The notes below the pieces were generated by a model. It searched no databases. It was given only the letters and a program-made list of their open reading frames with translations, and was not told the DNA's origin. A DNA stretch of 64,000 nucleotides from Planococcus salinarum. GTDB lineage: Bacteria > Bacillota > Bacilli > Bacillales_A > Planococcaceae. Positions 8,092 to 16,799 of this stretch are shown here, in pieces. The stretch covers positions 1-64,000 of the forward strand of contig NZ_VIFV01000004.1 in assembly GCF_007004625.1 (NCBI RefSeq). Reading direction: 5' to 3'. How positions within the stretch are numbered: position 1 is the stretch's first letter; each line of letters begins with the position of its first letter. A program made the translations under genes and the position numbers.

Positions 8092-8469
8092 TTATTCCTG
8101 ATAAAAGACTTTATCTACATTGTATTTCGCTTTTTGCGTGTTGATCAGGTATGTTTCGTAAATTTCACGCTCCATCGGATCTTCGACGATGGAAATGGTG
8201 ATGTGGTGAACTTCATCACGGTGATTTTTCAGTGGTGAGACATTGTCCTCGAAATGCTTTTTCACACGCTGGCGCAGTTTGCGGGCTTTGCCGACAAACA
8301 GCAACTCGCCGCTGTGGTTAAAGAATTGGATAATGCCGCCCTTGTCGCGTGGAATCTCATGCAGGTCGATAAAACCGTACATCGGCTTGATCACCGCTTC
8401 GTCGCCTGTAATTTCCTGTTTGCGCTGTGTAATCGTCACATCCGCTTTTGGTGGTTGAATATTAATCAT
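8092..8469 (-). CDS. GIY-YIG (UvrC N-terminal-like) protein, YurQ-type
   Basis: The 125-residue protein resembles the N-terminal GIY-YIG nuclease module of UvrC: PMYGFIDLHEIP, GGIIQFFNHSGELLFVGKA, RKLRQRVKKHF and the final YLINTQKAKYNVDK, where UvrC has its conserved glutamate/asparagine elements. The canonical GIY and YIG triads are altered to YGF and LFVG, so nuclease activity is uncertain. Family annotation is 'nucleotide excision repair endonuclease', but the role is unproven. The start at ATG 8469 is preferred over 8502 because GAGG lies upstream. Confidence 0.75.
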   Translation of the reverse strand: MINIQPPKADVTITQRKQEITGDEAVIKPMYGFIDLHEIPRDKGGIIQFFNHSGELLFVGKARKLRQRVKKHFEDNVSPLKNHRDEVHHITISIVEDPMEREIYETYLINTQKAKYNVDKVFYQE

Positions 8470-8510
8470 GCTTATCACGTCCTCTATTATCGTAATGCTC
8501 ATTTTAACAT

Positions 8511-8539
8511 AAAAGAGAGCGGAAATCCATCCGCTCTCC
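8511..8539 (-). terminator. Terminator of the SDR gene
   Basis: On the minus strand GAGAGCGGA pairs with TCCGCTCTC and is followed by TTTTATG, 10 bp after the stop. Confidence 0.8.
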
Positions 8540-8549
8540 AGCTGTTATA

Positions 8550-9197
8550 TTAAACAGACTCCAATTGTGTTTCAGCGTCTTCTTCACCTTGCAATATTTC
8601 AAATACCTTGCCGTAAGTGTTCTGTCTTTCCAGGACATCCACAAGGACATGAGCAACATCCGCGCGGGGAATTGAACGGCCTTCCATCGATTTGAATCCT
8701 TCTGCCGAAACTTCGACTTTTCCTGTTTTTTCTTCATCAGATAAAGCGCCGGGGCGGACGATGGTATAGTCGAGCTTTGTCGCCTGCAGAATTTCATCGG
8801 CTGTCCGTTTTGCAACGAGGTAAGGTTTCATCTCTTCGCCGCCGGCATCGGGATTGTCCGATCCCACAGATCCGAGTTGCACAAATCGCTTCACGCCTTT
8901 GTCTTCCGCGTACTTGGCGGCTTTCACCGAGCCCCATAAATCGATTGTCAATGTTTTTTCTGCTCCGGTTTTCGGTCCGGATCCGGCGGCGAAAATGACT
9001 GCATCGACATCTTCGAAGGCTTCACTGAAATCTCCTTCGAGATCGCCCAGTACAACCTTGGCCGCTCCAAGCTCCTGCATCTTCTCTTTTTGTTCCTCTT
9101 TTCGAACCATCGCAACAGCATTGTGGTTTGTGTCAGCCAGTTCTTTTACAATGTTTCTTCCGACTTGTCCATTTGCTCCAATAACTAATACGTTCAT
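8550..9197 (-). CDS. NAD(P)-binding SDR-type oxidoreductase (YhfK-like)
   Basis: The 215-residue atypical SDR starts with the nucleotide-binding motif MNVLVIGANGQVGRNIVKEL (GANGxxGR), then AAKVVLGDLEG and DAVIFAAGSGPKTGAEKTL, and the late YTIVRPGALSDEE typical of the NmrA/YhfK branch. Members bind NADPH and act as reductases or redox sensors; no substrate can be named. The start ATG has GAGGAGTGG upstream. Transcription is single-gene. Confidence 0.85.
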   Translation of the reverse strand: MNVLVIGANGQVGRNIVKELADTNHNAVAMVRKEEQKEKMQELGAAKVVLGDLEGDFSEAFEDVDAVIFAAGSGPKTGAEKTLTIDLWGSVKAAKYAEDKGVKRFVQLGSVGSDNPDAGGEEMKPYLVAKRTADEILQATKLDYTIVRPGALSDEEKTGKVEVSAEGFKSMEGRSIPRADVAHVLVDVLERQNTYGKVFEILQGEEDAETQLESV

Positions 9198-9364
9198 TTA
9201 AAATCCACTCCTCATAATTATCAATATCTTATTATTATTCCCTAACTTTCAGCGGATAAACAATATATCAGCATATACACCATTTTCCTGTAAGGCATTT
9301 GCCGTTAAAGCTTTTAAAACCGGCAAGAACAAGCTAGAATAGAGACAAGACGGAGGTGGACCAT

Positions 9365-9649
9365 ATGGAAATTACAGATTTTACATTTCACAAAATTAAT
9401 GATCCAACGGGCATAATGGAAAGTGACCGTTATGAATTCTTATTGACGGTTGAAGTGGATGAAGAAGACGAACTTTATACGGAAGCTGGCCTGGACCTGC
9501 GTGTGATCATGGCTGCCGACGAAAATGGAGCCCGTATCGCCCATTATAATTTCATGGACAAGCAAACCGGAAAAGCGATGGAATTCGCACTGGAAGATGA
9601 TGAAGAAGCAGAAGTACAGGCGTATTGCCGCGACAAACTGCAGTTGTAA
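9365..9649 (+). CDS. DUF6509-type small acidic protein
   Basis: The 94-residue acidic protein (MEITDFTFHKINDPTGI, YEFLLTVEVDEEDELYTEAG, DEEAEVQAYCRDKL) matches my recollection of the DUF6509 family found across Bacillales; its function is unknown. GGAGG at 9352-9356 sets ATG 9365 as the start rather than the overlapping GTG at 9356. Strong negative charge and small size suggest a soluble cytosolic protein. No terminator of its own is visible before the repeat remnant downstream. Confidence 0.8.
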   Translation: MEITDFTFHKINDPTGIMESDRYEFLLTVEVDEEDELYTEAGLDLRVIMAADENGARIAHYNFMDKQTGKAMEFALEDDEEAEVQAYCRDKLQL

Positions 9650-9767
9650 GAAAAGTGCATGCGCCCGTACAGCGCCAACAGGCTTAAAGTGAACTTCCGA
9701 AGCGGCGCTCTTTGCCGCACAGTAAGGACAGCTTAAGTCGGAGGGGCTGGCCGTTGGAGTCTGGACA
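9650..9767. repeat. Inverted, degenerate copy of the TGTCCAGACTCC repeat
   Basis: The stretch ends GGAGTCTGGACAAA, the reverse complement of the repeat's left end, and begins with AAAAGTGCATGCGCCCG-like right-end sequence. It contains GCGGCGCTCTTTGCCGC, a hairpin found in the family. Confidence 0.5.
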
Positions 9768-9802
9768 AAAAAACCTCCAACCCGTAAAGGTTGGAGGTTT
9801 TC
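9768..9802 (-). terminator. Terminator of the SurA-like lipoprotein gene
   Basis: AAAACCTCCAACC pairs with GGTTGGAGGTTTT, loop of six; usable in both directions. Confidence 0.85.
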
Positions 9803-9811
9803 TCATGTTGT

Positions 9812-10552
9812 TTAAATTTTCACTTCGATATCGGCCGCTTCTTTTAATTCTTCAATGCGGTCGTATACAGCCTGTTTTTCATTCTGCTCTTCCAATGATT
9901 GGCGGATCATCGGTTTCATTTCTTCAAATTCCGGTGTTTCACCTTCGGCGGAGTCTACATAACCCTGATAGGCCGCTTCAAGTGCTTCTTCTGTCACTTC
10001 AGCGCCTTCAATCTCTTCTGCAAGATAGCTTTCATAGATCAATTTATCCCGGAGCTGGAGCTTCATGTCTTCCAGAGTGAAACCGGTTCTTTCGAGAGTG
10101 GCATTCATCTGCTCTTCATTTTCGAATTGATTTTTCATGTCTTCAAAGCGCTGCTCCAAAACTTCCGCATCCACTTCATGCCCTTTTTCAACAGCGTCCT
10201 GGATAATCAGTTTGTTGCCTATGATTACAGCAACGGCTTGTTCTTTCACTTGTTCGGCCACTTTCGGATCCGAAGCTTTCTTGCCCTGTGTAGCCAACGA
10301 GCTTTCCAATTGGCGTGCTACGCTGTTGTAGACTGTGCCATTGATCTCTTCACCGTTGACCACTACAACCACTGCGTCTGCGGCCGGCAGCTCAAGATCC
10401 GTATCCGGTGTGTCGATGACGGGTTCAGCGGCGGCATCGGAGTCGGCCGTCACTTCGGCTTTTTCAGTGTTTTCCGCTTGCTCGCCCTCCGAGCAGGCCC
10501 CCAGAAAAAGCAGCGCGGCAAGGGGGAAAACCATTAATATTATCTTTTTCAT
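9812..10552 (-). CDS. SurA N-terminal-domain lipoprotein (PrsA-like, no PPIase domain)
   Basis: The 246-residue protein has a signal peptide with lipobox FLGAC (Cys near residue 20), an acidic Ala/Glu/Asp-rich linker (about 24-60) and a SurA_N chaperone domain from about residue 62 (VVVVVNGEEINGTVYNSVAR to the C-terminal EELKEAADIEVKI). Unlike PrsA it lacks a parvulin PPIase domain. It is presumably a membrane-anchored extracytoplasmic folding helper, but this is inferred from the domain only. The gene stands alone with its own terminator. Confidence 0.83.
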   Translation of the reverse strand: MKKIILMVFPLAALLFLGACSEGEQAENTEKAEVTADSDAAAEPVIDTPDTDLELPAADAVVVVVNGEEINGTVYNSVARQLESSLATQGKKASDPKVAEQVKEQAVAVIIGNKLIIQDAVEKGHEVDAEVLEQRFEDMKNQFENEEQMNATLERTGFTLEDMKLQLRDKLIYESYLAEEIEGAEVTEEALEAAYQGYVDSAEGETPEFEEMKPMIRQSLEEQNEKQAVYDRIEELKEAADIEVKI

Positions 10553-10626
10553 CGTGCGATTCTCCTCTTCGAATGGTTCTCGTTAAAGTAAACCATACTT
10601 GTGGGAAGGTTACAAATACTTGTTTA

Positions 10627-10655
10627 TTATCGAACTCCCGAAAAGATGGTATGAT
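10627..10655 (+). promoter_or_regulatory. Probable SigA promoter of hisC
   Basis: TTATCG (10627-10632), 17-bp spacer, and extended -10 TGGTATGAT with TATGAT at 10650-10655. No T-box elements were seen between it and the gene. Confidence 0.5.
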
Positions 10656-10703
10656 TAACTAATTATTTTTATTACCACCCAATACAATCATGGAGGAATT
10701 TGC

Positions 10704-11813
10704 ATGCCGAATATCAGCAACATCAAAACACGTAAAACCCTTGATATTATCCAACCATACTCCCCGGGAAAGCCGATATGGGAAGTTCAAAAAGAATTGG
10801 GGCTCGAACGCGTTATTAAAATGGCGTCCAATGAAAATCCACTTGGTCCGTCTCCCAAGGCAGTCCAAGCCATCCAGGCAAGCCTCGCGGACCTGAACCG
10901 CTATCCCGATGCAGACGCCAGTGTGCTGAGACAGGCGATCGCCGAAAAATACGGCGTGGGCAAGCAGCAGGTCATCACCACAAATGGTGCGGACGAACTG
11001 ATTACCCTTATCTCGGAAGCATTCCTTGAGCAGGGAGACGAAATCATTGTTCCGTCACCGTCATTCAGTGAATACGATTTCGGCGCCCACATCATGGGAG
11101 CTGTGGTCACCCCTGTGTCTTTTGACGAAGGGTTCGAGTACAATATCGACAAATTAGTCGACGCTGTAACGGATAAGACCAAAATCATCTACATCTGTTC
11201 ACCCAACAACCCCACCGGGACGTATATCTCCAGAGGGCAGATGGAGGAATTAGTGGAAAAGCTGACAGATGTACTGGTGGTCTTTGACGGCGCCTACAGC
11301 CAATTTGCAGATGAAGAGGATTACACGGATGGACTTGAGTTTGTTGCTGCAGGCCACCCGGTGATTGCGTTGCAGACGTTCTCCAAGATTTATGGAATTG
11401 CGGGCGTACGGGTCGGCTTCGGCATCGCCTCGGAAGAAATCATCACCTCCATCCTGAAAGTGAAAGAACCGTTCAACGTCAATACGCTGGCCCAAATTGC
11501 GGCAGCGGCGGCCATCACCGATACCGATCATGTCGAAGCATCATTCAATGCCAATCTGAAAGGACGCGATTTCCTGTATACCAGCTTTGAAAAGTTGGGC
11601 CTGGCTTATACAGAAACAACCGCTAACTTTATCCTTGTGCAGGTCGGCCCTGATGGCGAAGACGTCTACGGGCAGCTGATGGCACACGGAATCATTGTGC
11701 GCTACGGAAAAACCTGGGGGTTGCCTGAGCACATCCGGGTCACGATAGGCACAGAAGAAGAAAATGAGCTTTTCATCAAAACACTGACAGGCATTTTAAC
11801 GCCGTTAAAATAA
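10704..11813 (+). CDS. hisC: Histidinol-phosphate aminotransferase
   Basis: The 369-residue class II-type PLP aminotransferase shows MASNENPLGPSPKAV near residue 35, NGADELI near 85, the PNNPTGTY motif near 153, and the PLP lysine in QTFSKIYGIAGVRVGFG near 222, followed by the C-terminal RVTIGTEEEN arginine motif. This is the standard HisC architecture and length. The enzyme converts imidazole-acetol phosphate to histidinol phosphate; in Bacillales it can also act on aromatic 2-oxo acids. It stands alone, outside any his or aro operon, with GGAGG before its ATG and a strong terminator after it. Confidence 0.92.
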   Translation: MPNISNIKTRKTLDIIQPYSPGKPIWEVQKELGLERVIKMASNENPLGPSPKAVQAIQASLADLNRYPDADASVLRQAIAEKYGVGKQQVITTNGADELITLISEAFLEQGDEIIVPSPSFSEYDFGAHIMGAVVTPVSFDEGFEYNIDKLVDAVTDKTKIIYICSPNNPTGTYISRGQMEELVEKLTDVLVVFDGAYSQFADEEDYTDGLEFVAAGHPVIALQTFSKIYGIAGVRVGFGIASEEIITSILKVKEPFNVNTLAQIAAAAAITDTDHVEASFNANLKGRDFLYTSFEKLGLAYTETTANFILVQVGPDGEDVYGQLMAHGIIVRYGKTWGLPEHIRVTIGTEEENELFIKTLTGILTPLK

Positions 11814-11817
11814 TCGG

Positions 11818-11852
11818 AAACCGACTCCCCGTTTGGCGGGAGTCGGTTTTTT
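11818..11852 (+). terminator. hisC terminator
   Basis: AAACCGACTCCC pairs with GGGAGTCGGTTT, followed by TTT. Confidence 0.9.
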
Positions 11853-11922
11853 GATTTTCCGGGAGGGAGTTTATGGAATGCATGATAAGGGAAAAAACAG
11901 GGCAATAGCCTAAGGGGAAGAG

Positions 11923-12840
11923 GTGGAAAGCTTGATACATGATTGTGCCATTATTGGTGGCGGACCAGCGGGGTTGAGTGCTGCACTCGTACTGGGCCGT
12001 TCAAAAAGAAATACGCTGCTGTTCGATGATGACCATGGGCGGAATCTGGTGACGAGAGAAGCGCATGGTTTTTTGACGAGAGACGGCATTCAGCCGGAAG
12101 AATTGAAAAGGCTTGGCCGGGAAGATGTTGCGGCCTACGATTGTGTCCAGATACAAAAGAAGCGGGTTATCAGCATCAAACGCATTACGGAAACCCATTA
12201 CCAGTTGGATACCGAAGATGGCGAGACTTTCCACAGTATTAAAGTCATCATTGCCGCCGGTTTGAAGGAAGAGCTGCCGAATATACCGGACATCGAAAAA
12301 TTTTACGGAACCAGTTTGTTCAGCTGCCCATATTGCGATGGCTGGGAGCTTCAGAATCAGCCGTTGGCAATCATCGCTGATAAGATGGTTTACGATCTCG
12401 CGAAGAAAGTTTATACGTGGAGCAAAGATCTGGCAGTTTTTACAAATGGCGTCGGCAGGCTGGAAGAAGATGAAAAAGCGAAGCTGCAAGCCAAAGGGAT
12501 CCGCGTTCACGAAGAAATGATTGACGGCTTGGAAGGCGAAGGTGGACAATTACGCAGCGTCAGGCTCGAAGATGGCACACTGATAGACCGCACGGGCGGC
12601 TTTACGACACCGACATGGAGCCATTCCACTCCTTTTGCCAAGGAGCTTGGCTGTAAAACGAACGAACACGGGGGGATTCTGACCGATGATTACGGCCGGA
12701 CCAATGTCTGGAATGTTTATGCAGCAGGAGATGCCTCGTTGATTGTGCCGTCCCAGCTGATCATTGCAGCAGGTGAAGGCAGTGCGGCCGGCATCGGCGT
12801 CAACGGCGATTTGACCAATGAATACTTTGACGCTGAATAA
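11923..12840 (+). CDS. Thioredoxin reductase-like FAD/NAD(P) oxidoreductase
   Basis: The 305-residue flavoprotein has the FAD dinucleotide motif CAIIGGGPAGLSAALVLGRS at the N-terminus, the redox-active pair in SCPYCDGWE near residue 136, and the FAD-binding end VYAAGDASL near 267. It is thus a thioredoxin-reductase-like enzyme, but the NADPH-binding GxGxxA motif usual between the two is weak (LAIIADKMVYDLAKKV), so the electron donor is uncertain. The start is either GTG 11923 or TTG 11932, the latter better spaced from AGAGGTGG. It is not linked to trxA. Confidence 0.85.
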   Translation: MESLIHDCAIIGGGPAGLSAALVLGRSKRNTLLFDDDHGRNLVTREAHGFLTRDGIQPEELKRLGREDVAAYDCVQIQKKRVISIKRITETHYQLDTEDGETFHSIKVIIAAGLKEELPNIPDIEKFYGTSLFSCPYCDGWELQNQPLAIIADKMVYDLAKKVYTWSKDLAVFTNGVGRLEEDEKAKLQAKGIRVHEEMIDGLEGEGGQLRSVRLEDGTLIDRTGGFTTPTWSHSTPFAKELGCKTNEHGGILTDDYGRTNVWNVYAAGDASLIVPSQLIIAAGEGSAAGIGVNGDLTNEYFDAE

Positions 12841-12964
12841 TGTTACTTGATTCGGAGTGCCGAGAAAATAAGGTTGCTTCAGTCATTTCACTCCGGGCGT
12901 CGGCAGGTTTTTGGGGGCTGTTTTGCGGAATAGCGGTTGTCATTACATCTTTCTCGACAAGCTA

Positions 12965-12998
12965 AAAAAAGACTGCCGTTACGGCAGCCTTTTTTGTT
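12965..12998. terminator. Bidirectional terminator carrying the stop codon of the leftward gene in its loop
   Basis: CTGCCG and CGGCAG form the stem; the minus-strand stop TAA (12979-12981) is the loop. Poly-T tracts lie on both sides. Confidence 0.8.
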
Positions 12999-13713
12999 TT
13001 TTTATGATAAATTGCTTCCACAGGAAAAATTGCAACAGAAATATGACCAGAGCTGTGATTCCTAAGTTCAGGTAATACCAGACCCCATCTCCGAAGAATC
13101 TTAGAAGCGTATCAGCGGTCGGCAACCCTGACAGATACAAATAATTGGAGCCGGTCAAAGGGTTTACTGCGAATCCGATGACGACTGCATAGGCGACCAG
13201 CAGGCCGAACACTTTGAAAACAGAACGCAGGCTGATGATGTCAGGTTTGGAAAGGGCCGCGAACAGGGAGGCCCAGGGAATGGTCATATGAAGGATGAAA
13301 AACACCCAAAACCGGTAATGGTGATAATCATAAGGCATGTCGGGGGTGACCAAAGCGAGAAACGAAGGAACGATGCCGATGAAAAAAGAAATCTGTACCC
13401 AAATTTTCCGCAAGGTCAGTAGACCGATCATGGCAATTAAGGAAGCGATCCCGCATAAATGGAGCGGCACATGTCGCGAGAAAGACCAGATACCGTTTGA
13501 AAAAGCCCAATATTGATAAGAAGTCTCGCAGAGCACCAACACCGAAAAGAAAATCCAGCGCATGATTTGAAAAGAACGGGATTCCTTCCTCAGCCGTTCC
13601 CTGAAAAGGAGCAGCAGAATAATGCCCAGGACCGCCACAGTCAGCACAATGATATGGCTTGTCGAAAAGGGGACGAAATACTCTTCCGATGATATGCCGA
13701 ACCAGCTGTCCAT
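12979..13713 (-). CDS. YwaF/TIGR02206 family integral membrane protein
   Basis: The 244-residue protein has about six to seven predicted membrane helices and the family signatures EYFVPFSTSHI at the start, VPLHLCGIASLIAMIGLL near residue 85 and the late GDGVWYYLNLG. These match the TIGR02206/YwaF family of Bacillales; no function is established. The start ATG is preceded by AAGGAGGCG. The stop codon sits inside the terminator loop. No operon partner. Confidence 0.82.
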   Translation of the reverse strand: MDSWFGISSEEYFVPFSTSHIIVLTVAVLGIILLLLFRERLRKESRSFQIMRWIFFSVLVLCETSYQYWAFSNGIWSFSRHVPLHLCGIASLIAMIGLLTLRKIWVQISFFIGIVPSFLALVTPDMPYDYHHYRFWVFFILHMTIPWASLFAALSKPDIISLRSVFKVFGLLVAYAVVIGFAVNPLTGSNYLYLSGLPTADTLLRFFGDGVWYYLNLGITALVIFLLQFFLWKQFIIKKQKRLP

Positions 13714-13866
13714 TCAATATCGCCTCCTTATCCAGAACTTTTGTGTGAAAATTGTATCATTTTCTTTAACCTCCCGTCCATCGGCTTTTAATAGCCCGAG
13801 TTGGTTGCCCCAGTAGCTGGGGATGGGGTAAACTGCATAAAAGAGTATGGGGAGGCTTCCGGAAAA

Positions 13867-14166
13867 ATGGAACAATCGAATTTATTGTCTGCCATCACTT
13901 ACGTCAATACGGAACGTTCCATTGAGGCGGGAGAGATGAAAATTACCAAAAGCGAGTATGATCTTCACCTGTATGAAGATGTGCTTGTTTCTTCCACTGC
14001 CACGTTGAGCCTGACGAATGTCTGGGATATTTCCTATAAATCATTTTCGGATAATGCCAATCTGCTTTATCTGCATACACATAGAGGAGTCGTTACGTAC
14101 AACGTACACAGCGATCCAAATAAGTTTGTCACCACTTTCAAAAGGATCAAAAATGCCAATTACTGA
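13867..14166 (+). CDS. Conserved hypothetical small protein (PH-like?)
   Basis: The 99-residue product (MEQSNLLSAITYVNTERSIE start, alternating beta-like stretches YDLHLYEDVLVSSTATLSL and LLYLHTHRGVVTYNVHSDP) looks like a compact all-beta protein ending in a short helix, similar in outline to PH-like domains. I do not recognise the family with certainty. GGGGAGG lies 12 bp before ATG 13867; a longer GTG start at 13801 is less likely. A strong terminator follows, so it is probably a real gene. Confidence 0.6.
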   Translation: MEQSNLLSAITYVNTERSIEAGEMKITKSEYDLHLYEDVLVSSTATLSLTNVWDISYKSFSDNANLLYLHTHRGVVTYNVHSDPNKFVTTFKRIKNANY

Positions 14167-14181
14167 ATAGAATTGAAAAAC

Positions 14182-14212
14182 AAAAGCTGCCGGGGAAACC
14201 CGGCAGCTTTTT
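14182..14212 (+). terminator. Terminator of the small beta protein gene
   Basis: AAAAGCTGCCGGG/CCCGGCAGCTTTT with GAAA loop and T-run. Confidence 0.9.
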
Positions 14213-14583
14213 CTGTTGGTTGAGAAAGAAAAGTATGCAATCGATATTCCGCAAAACAGCTCCGCTTGCCAAAACCCGTGCTCCTGCATCGCTGCGCTAG
14301 CTTCGTCGCAAAGAGCCGGCCTTGCAGGCTACGGCCAACTCTTGGCTCGCGCTGAGCTAACTCGGTCTCGTTGCACTTCGCCCGAGTGGATCCTGCACTT
14401 CGTCGGCATCCGCCTGCTCTCCTGGGCGTCTGCGCTGTTTTGCTCCATATCACCAATCACTTTCAATATAGGATATTCATTTCCGCTTTTTCTGTGGAGG
14501 AGTTTTAGCGGACAGCGCATAGGGAAATGAATAAACAAATGCTTTTCATTTTGACTGATTTTAAAAATCGGACTCGAAAAAGG
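14213..14583. repeat. Gene-free stretch with mosaic intergenic repeat
   Basis: No gene is supported in these 371 bases. It contains GATATTCCGCAAAACAGCT (also near 36657, variant near 25050) and the block GCTCCTGCATCGCTGCGCTA plus CTTCGTCGCAAAGAG, repeated almost exactly at 49491-49530 and inverted near 36718-36745. The segment seems built from pieces of several intergenic elements. The last 60 bases hold the AT-rich leader of the next gene. Confidence 0.6.
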
Positions 14584-14593
14584 AGTGGGATGG

Positions 14594-14962
14594 ATGACAG
14601 GCACAATCGAAACGGCAGAGAAATGGACAGAAAAGGTGAATGCAAAAGATGTAGGCGCGGTGCTGGAGATTTCAGACCACAACATTGAATTGTTGGGGCC
14701 CCTTGGGGCATCTGAAGGACATGAGACACTTGCCGAATGGATCCGGAATTCCGACATCAGGCTTGCTACGAAATCCCATTATGCGAAAGGGGATTGTGTG
14801 ATATGTGAACAGGAAGCCACCTGGGAGCATGAAAGCGGCCACGTCACAGTTTATACATTCATGGAAATAAGAGAAGGCAAAGTCCACAGAATCGGTCGCT
14901 TCGACAGCCTTGACGAAGCATTCGGCTATTGTCCTTTAAGCGAAGAGGATAAAGTGGATTAA
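14594..14962 (+). CDS. SnoaL/NTF2-like family protein
   Basis: The 122-residue protein fits the NTF2-like cone fold: TAEKWTEKVNAKDVGAVLEI at the N-terminus, a middle EQEATWEHESGHVTVYTFME beta segment and a final EGKVHRIGRFDSLDEAF. Such proteins are small steroid-isomerase-like folds with varied or no catalysis; nothing identifies a substrate here. AAGGAG lies 8 bp before ATG 14594, making it preferable to GTG 14585. It is followed closely by a terminator. Confidence 0.78.
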   Translation: MTGTIETAEKWTEKVNAKDVGAVLEISDHNIELLGPLGASEGHETLAEWIRNSDIRLATKSHYAKGDCVICEQEATWEHESGHVTVYTFMEIREGKVHRIGRFDSLDEAFGYCPLSEEDKVD

Positions 14963-14992
14963 GCAGAAAGTTCTGCTGCTCATAATATAGAA

Positions 14993-15024
14993 AAAACCGG
15001 CCCCGAAATTTTCGGCCGGTTTTC
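14993..15024. terminator. Terminator, probably bidirectional
   Basis: AAAACCGGCC(CCGAAATTTTC)GGCCGGTTTT; A- and T-runs flank the stem. It ends the NTF2-like gene and may end the leftward rib operon about 100 bp away. Confidence 0.8.
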
Positions 15025-15125
15025 AGGTTGAGGACATTATTGTTTTCGACGGTGCCCAAAAGCGCTTTAAAAAATGGGGCGACACAGAAAACCGGCTGTT
15101 GATCAGCCATCACGGATTTTCTGTA

Positions 15126-15698
15126 TCAGTTCATCTCTTTCCTGAGCTGCTCATGCAACTCGGCCCAGTCACTGAATCGGGGCAGGTTCATGTGCCGGTT
15201 ATAGGACTGGTCTTTGACAAATACATTCAGGCCTTCGTCCGCCAAGGTTTCAAGCACTGCGGGCTTATCATCAAAATAATAATCGAGGCCGAGTGTCTCG
15301 ATCACCTGAACTTTTTCATTATCTTTCATTCCGCAGTGGAATTGATCTTCCTGGAGCGGAAAACCCTGTTTTTTCAGCCAGTCTTTTGTGTCCTCGGCGT
15401 GTTTTGCGGGCCGTGCAGTAATGTAGTGAATTTCATGTCCTTCAGCGGCGAGCTGCTGCAATACCTCCACTGCGCCTGGATAGGCAGGACAATCCGTGTA
15501 ATAAATATAATCCAGTGACCGGTTCCACATTTCTTTTCCCTCTTTATCAGTCATGCCAAATGCTTCATGGATTTCAAGACGGTCAAGGGAATGGAATACA
15601 TCGATCTCCACTTCCTGTCCAAGTTGTCTATTATAATAGTGAAATGCATATTCACGCAAATTGATCAAGGTATCATCTACATCAAAGCCGAATTTCAT
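15126..15698 (-). CDS. HAD-superfamily 5'-nucleotidase-like phosphatase (third gene of the rib operon)
   Basis: The 190-residue protein has HAD motif I FDVDDTLINLREYAFHYYN at residues 5-23 (nucleophile and acid Asp), motif II-like YITARP near 93, and the metal-binding FDDKP near 141. It is closest to the NT5C/YqfW group of 5'(3')-deoxyribonucleotidase-like proteins. It begins 12 bp after ribD, so it is cotranscribed with ribA-like and ribD genes. Dephosphorylation of the RibD product by a HAD enzyme is an obligatory riboflavin step, usually done by unlinked phosphatases (YcsE, YitU and YwtE in B. subtilis). That this protein fills that role is my inference from context; a nucleotidase role is the alternative. 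Confidence 0.8.
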   Translation of the reverse strand: MKFGFDVDDTLINLREYAFHYYNRQLGQEVEIDVFHSLDRLEIHEAFGMTDKEGKEMWNRSLDYIYYTDCPAYPGAVEVLQQLAAEGHEIHYITARPAKHAEDTKDWLKKQGFPLQEDQFHCGMKDNEKVQVIETLGLDYYFDDKPAVLETLADEGLNVFVKDQSYNRHMNLPRFSDWAELHEQLRKEMN

Positions 15699-15710
15699 AT
15701 TGTTGATTCC

Positions 15711-16799
15711 TCACTTTTCAGGATAACCGGTAAATTTGAAGTCTTTGCCGATTTTTGTGAATTCACCATCGGTCAGTTCGACGGCATCTTTCATTAGCGC
15801 GAACCCGTTGCCTTCAAGAAAAGTCGGCGCATCTTTTCCGCCAACCAGTTTCGGAGCGAAGTACAGCACGACTTTATCAATCAGGCCGTTTTCAAGAAAA
15901 GCTGAATTGACGGTGCCCCCCCCTTCGATAAAGAGGGAAGAGACGCCGTTTTCACCCAAGATCCGCAGCAGATCGTTGACATCGGTGCGGGTTTCGCCTG
16001 AAGTCACGAAGATGCGTATTCCTGCATTTACCAGCTGAACTCCTTTTGCTCGGTCGTATGTCCGGCTGGTGAAAATCCAGGTCTCTGCCGCCCCGTCGTT
16101 AATCACTTTGGCTTTCGCAGGCAGCCGCAGGGAAGAATCGAGGATCACCCGAATCGGATTGCGGCCGTTTGGGACACGGGCAGTCAGCGCGGGATCATCT
16201 TCAATGACTGTGCCTACACCTACGAGAATTGCCATATTCTCACTGCGCATTTCATGGACGTCCCGGCGCGCGCCTTCGGATGTGATCCATTTGCTGTCGA
16301 GCGTACGAGTAGCGATTTTGCCATCAAGCGTCGATGCGGCTTTTAATGTGACAAACGGCCGCTTCGCCGTGATGAATTTGTTGAATACTTCGTTCATCTT
16401 GAGAGAATCGCTTTCCCTGATGCCCGAAACCACATTGATTCCGGCGTCTTCCAGCATTTTCACGCCGTTGCCGGAAACCAGCGGATTCGGGTCGAGTGCG
16501 GCTATTATCACTTCTTTTAGGCCTGCATCAATGATGGCCTGGGCACACGGGCCCGTCCGCCCGAAATGGGAGCAGGGCTCCAATGTGACGTAGATCGTGC
16601 CGCCGCGCGCCGCTTCGCCAGCCATCCGTAAGGCATGGATTTCTGCGTGGGGTTCGCCGGCTTTTAAATGGGCGCCGACGCCGACAATACGGTTATCGTT
16701 GACGATGACCGAACCGACGAGCGGGTTCGGGTCCGTTTGGCCTTTCATGGAACGGGCATTGCTCAGCGCCAGGTCCATGTAAAATTCATGACTTGGCAT
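15711..16799 (-). CDS. ribD: Bifunctional riboflavin deaminase/reductase RibD
   Basis: The 362-residue protein has an N-terminal CMP/dCMP-type deaminase domain (zinc motifs HAEIHAL near residue 50 and PCSHFGRTGPC near 75) and a C-terminal DHFR-like reductase domain (KAASTLDGKIATRT near 158, WITSEGARRDVHEMRS, FIEGGGTVNSAFLENGLID near 289). It performs deamination and side-chain reduction of the GTP cyclohydrolase II product. It overlaps the upstream ribA-like gene by 14 bp and is preceded by GGGGAGGA. Neither ribE nor ribH is present in this operon, and no FMN riboswitch is seen. Confidence 0.92.
   Translation of the reverse strand: MPSHEFYMDLALSNARSMKGQTDPNPLVGSVIVNDNRIVGVGAHLKAGEPHAEIHALRMAGEAARGGTIYVTLEPCSHFGRTGPCAQAIIDAGLKEVIIAALDPNPLVSGNGVKMLEDAGINVVSGIRESDSLKMNEVFNKFITAKRPFVTLKAASTLDGKIATRTLDSKWITSEGARRDVHEMRSENMAILVGVGTVIEDDPALTARVPNGRNPIRVILDSSLRLPAKAKVINDGAAETWIFTSRTYDRAKGVQLVNAGIRIFVTSGETRTDVNDLLRILGENGVSSLFIEGGGTVNSAFLENGLIDKVVLYFAPKLVGGKDAPTFLEGNGFALMKDAVELTDGEFTKIGKDFKFTGYPEK

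Noticed and set aside
15027-15125. Rightward coding-like stretch VEDIIVFDGAQKRFKKWGD after the terminator
   Set aside because: It has no start or ribosome site and continues only as a shadow of the HAD gene; a relic cannot be excluded but is not supported.
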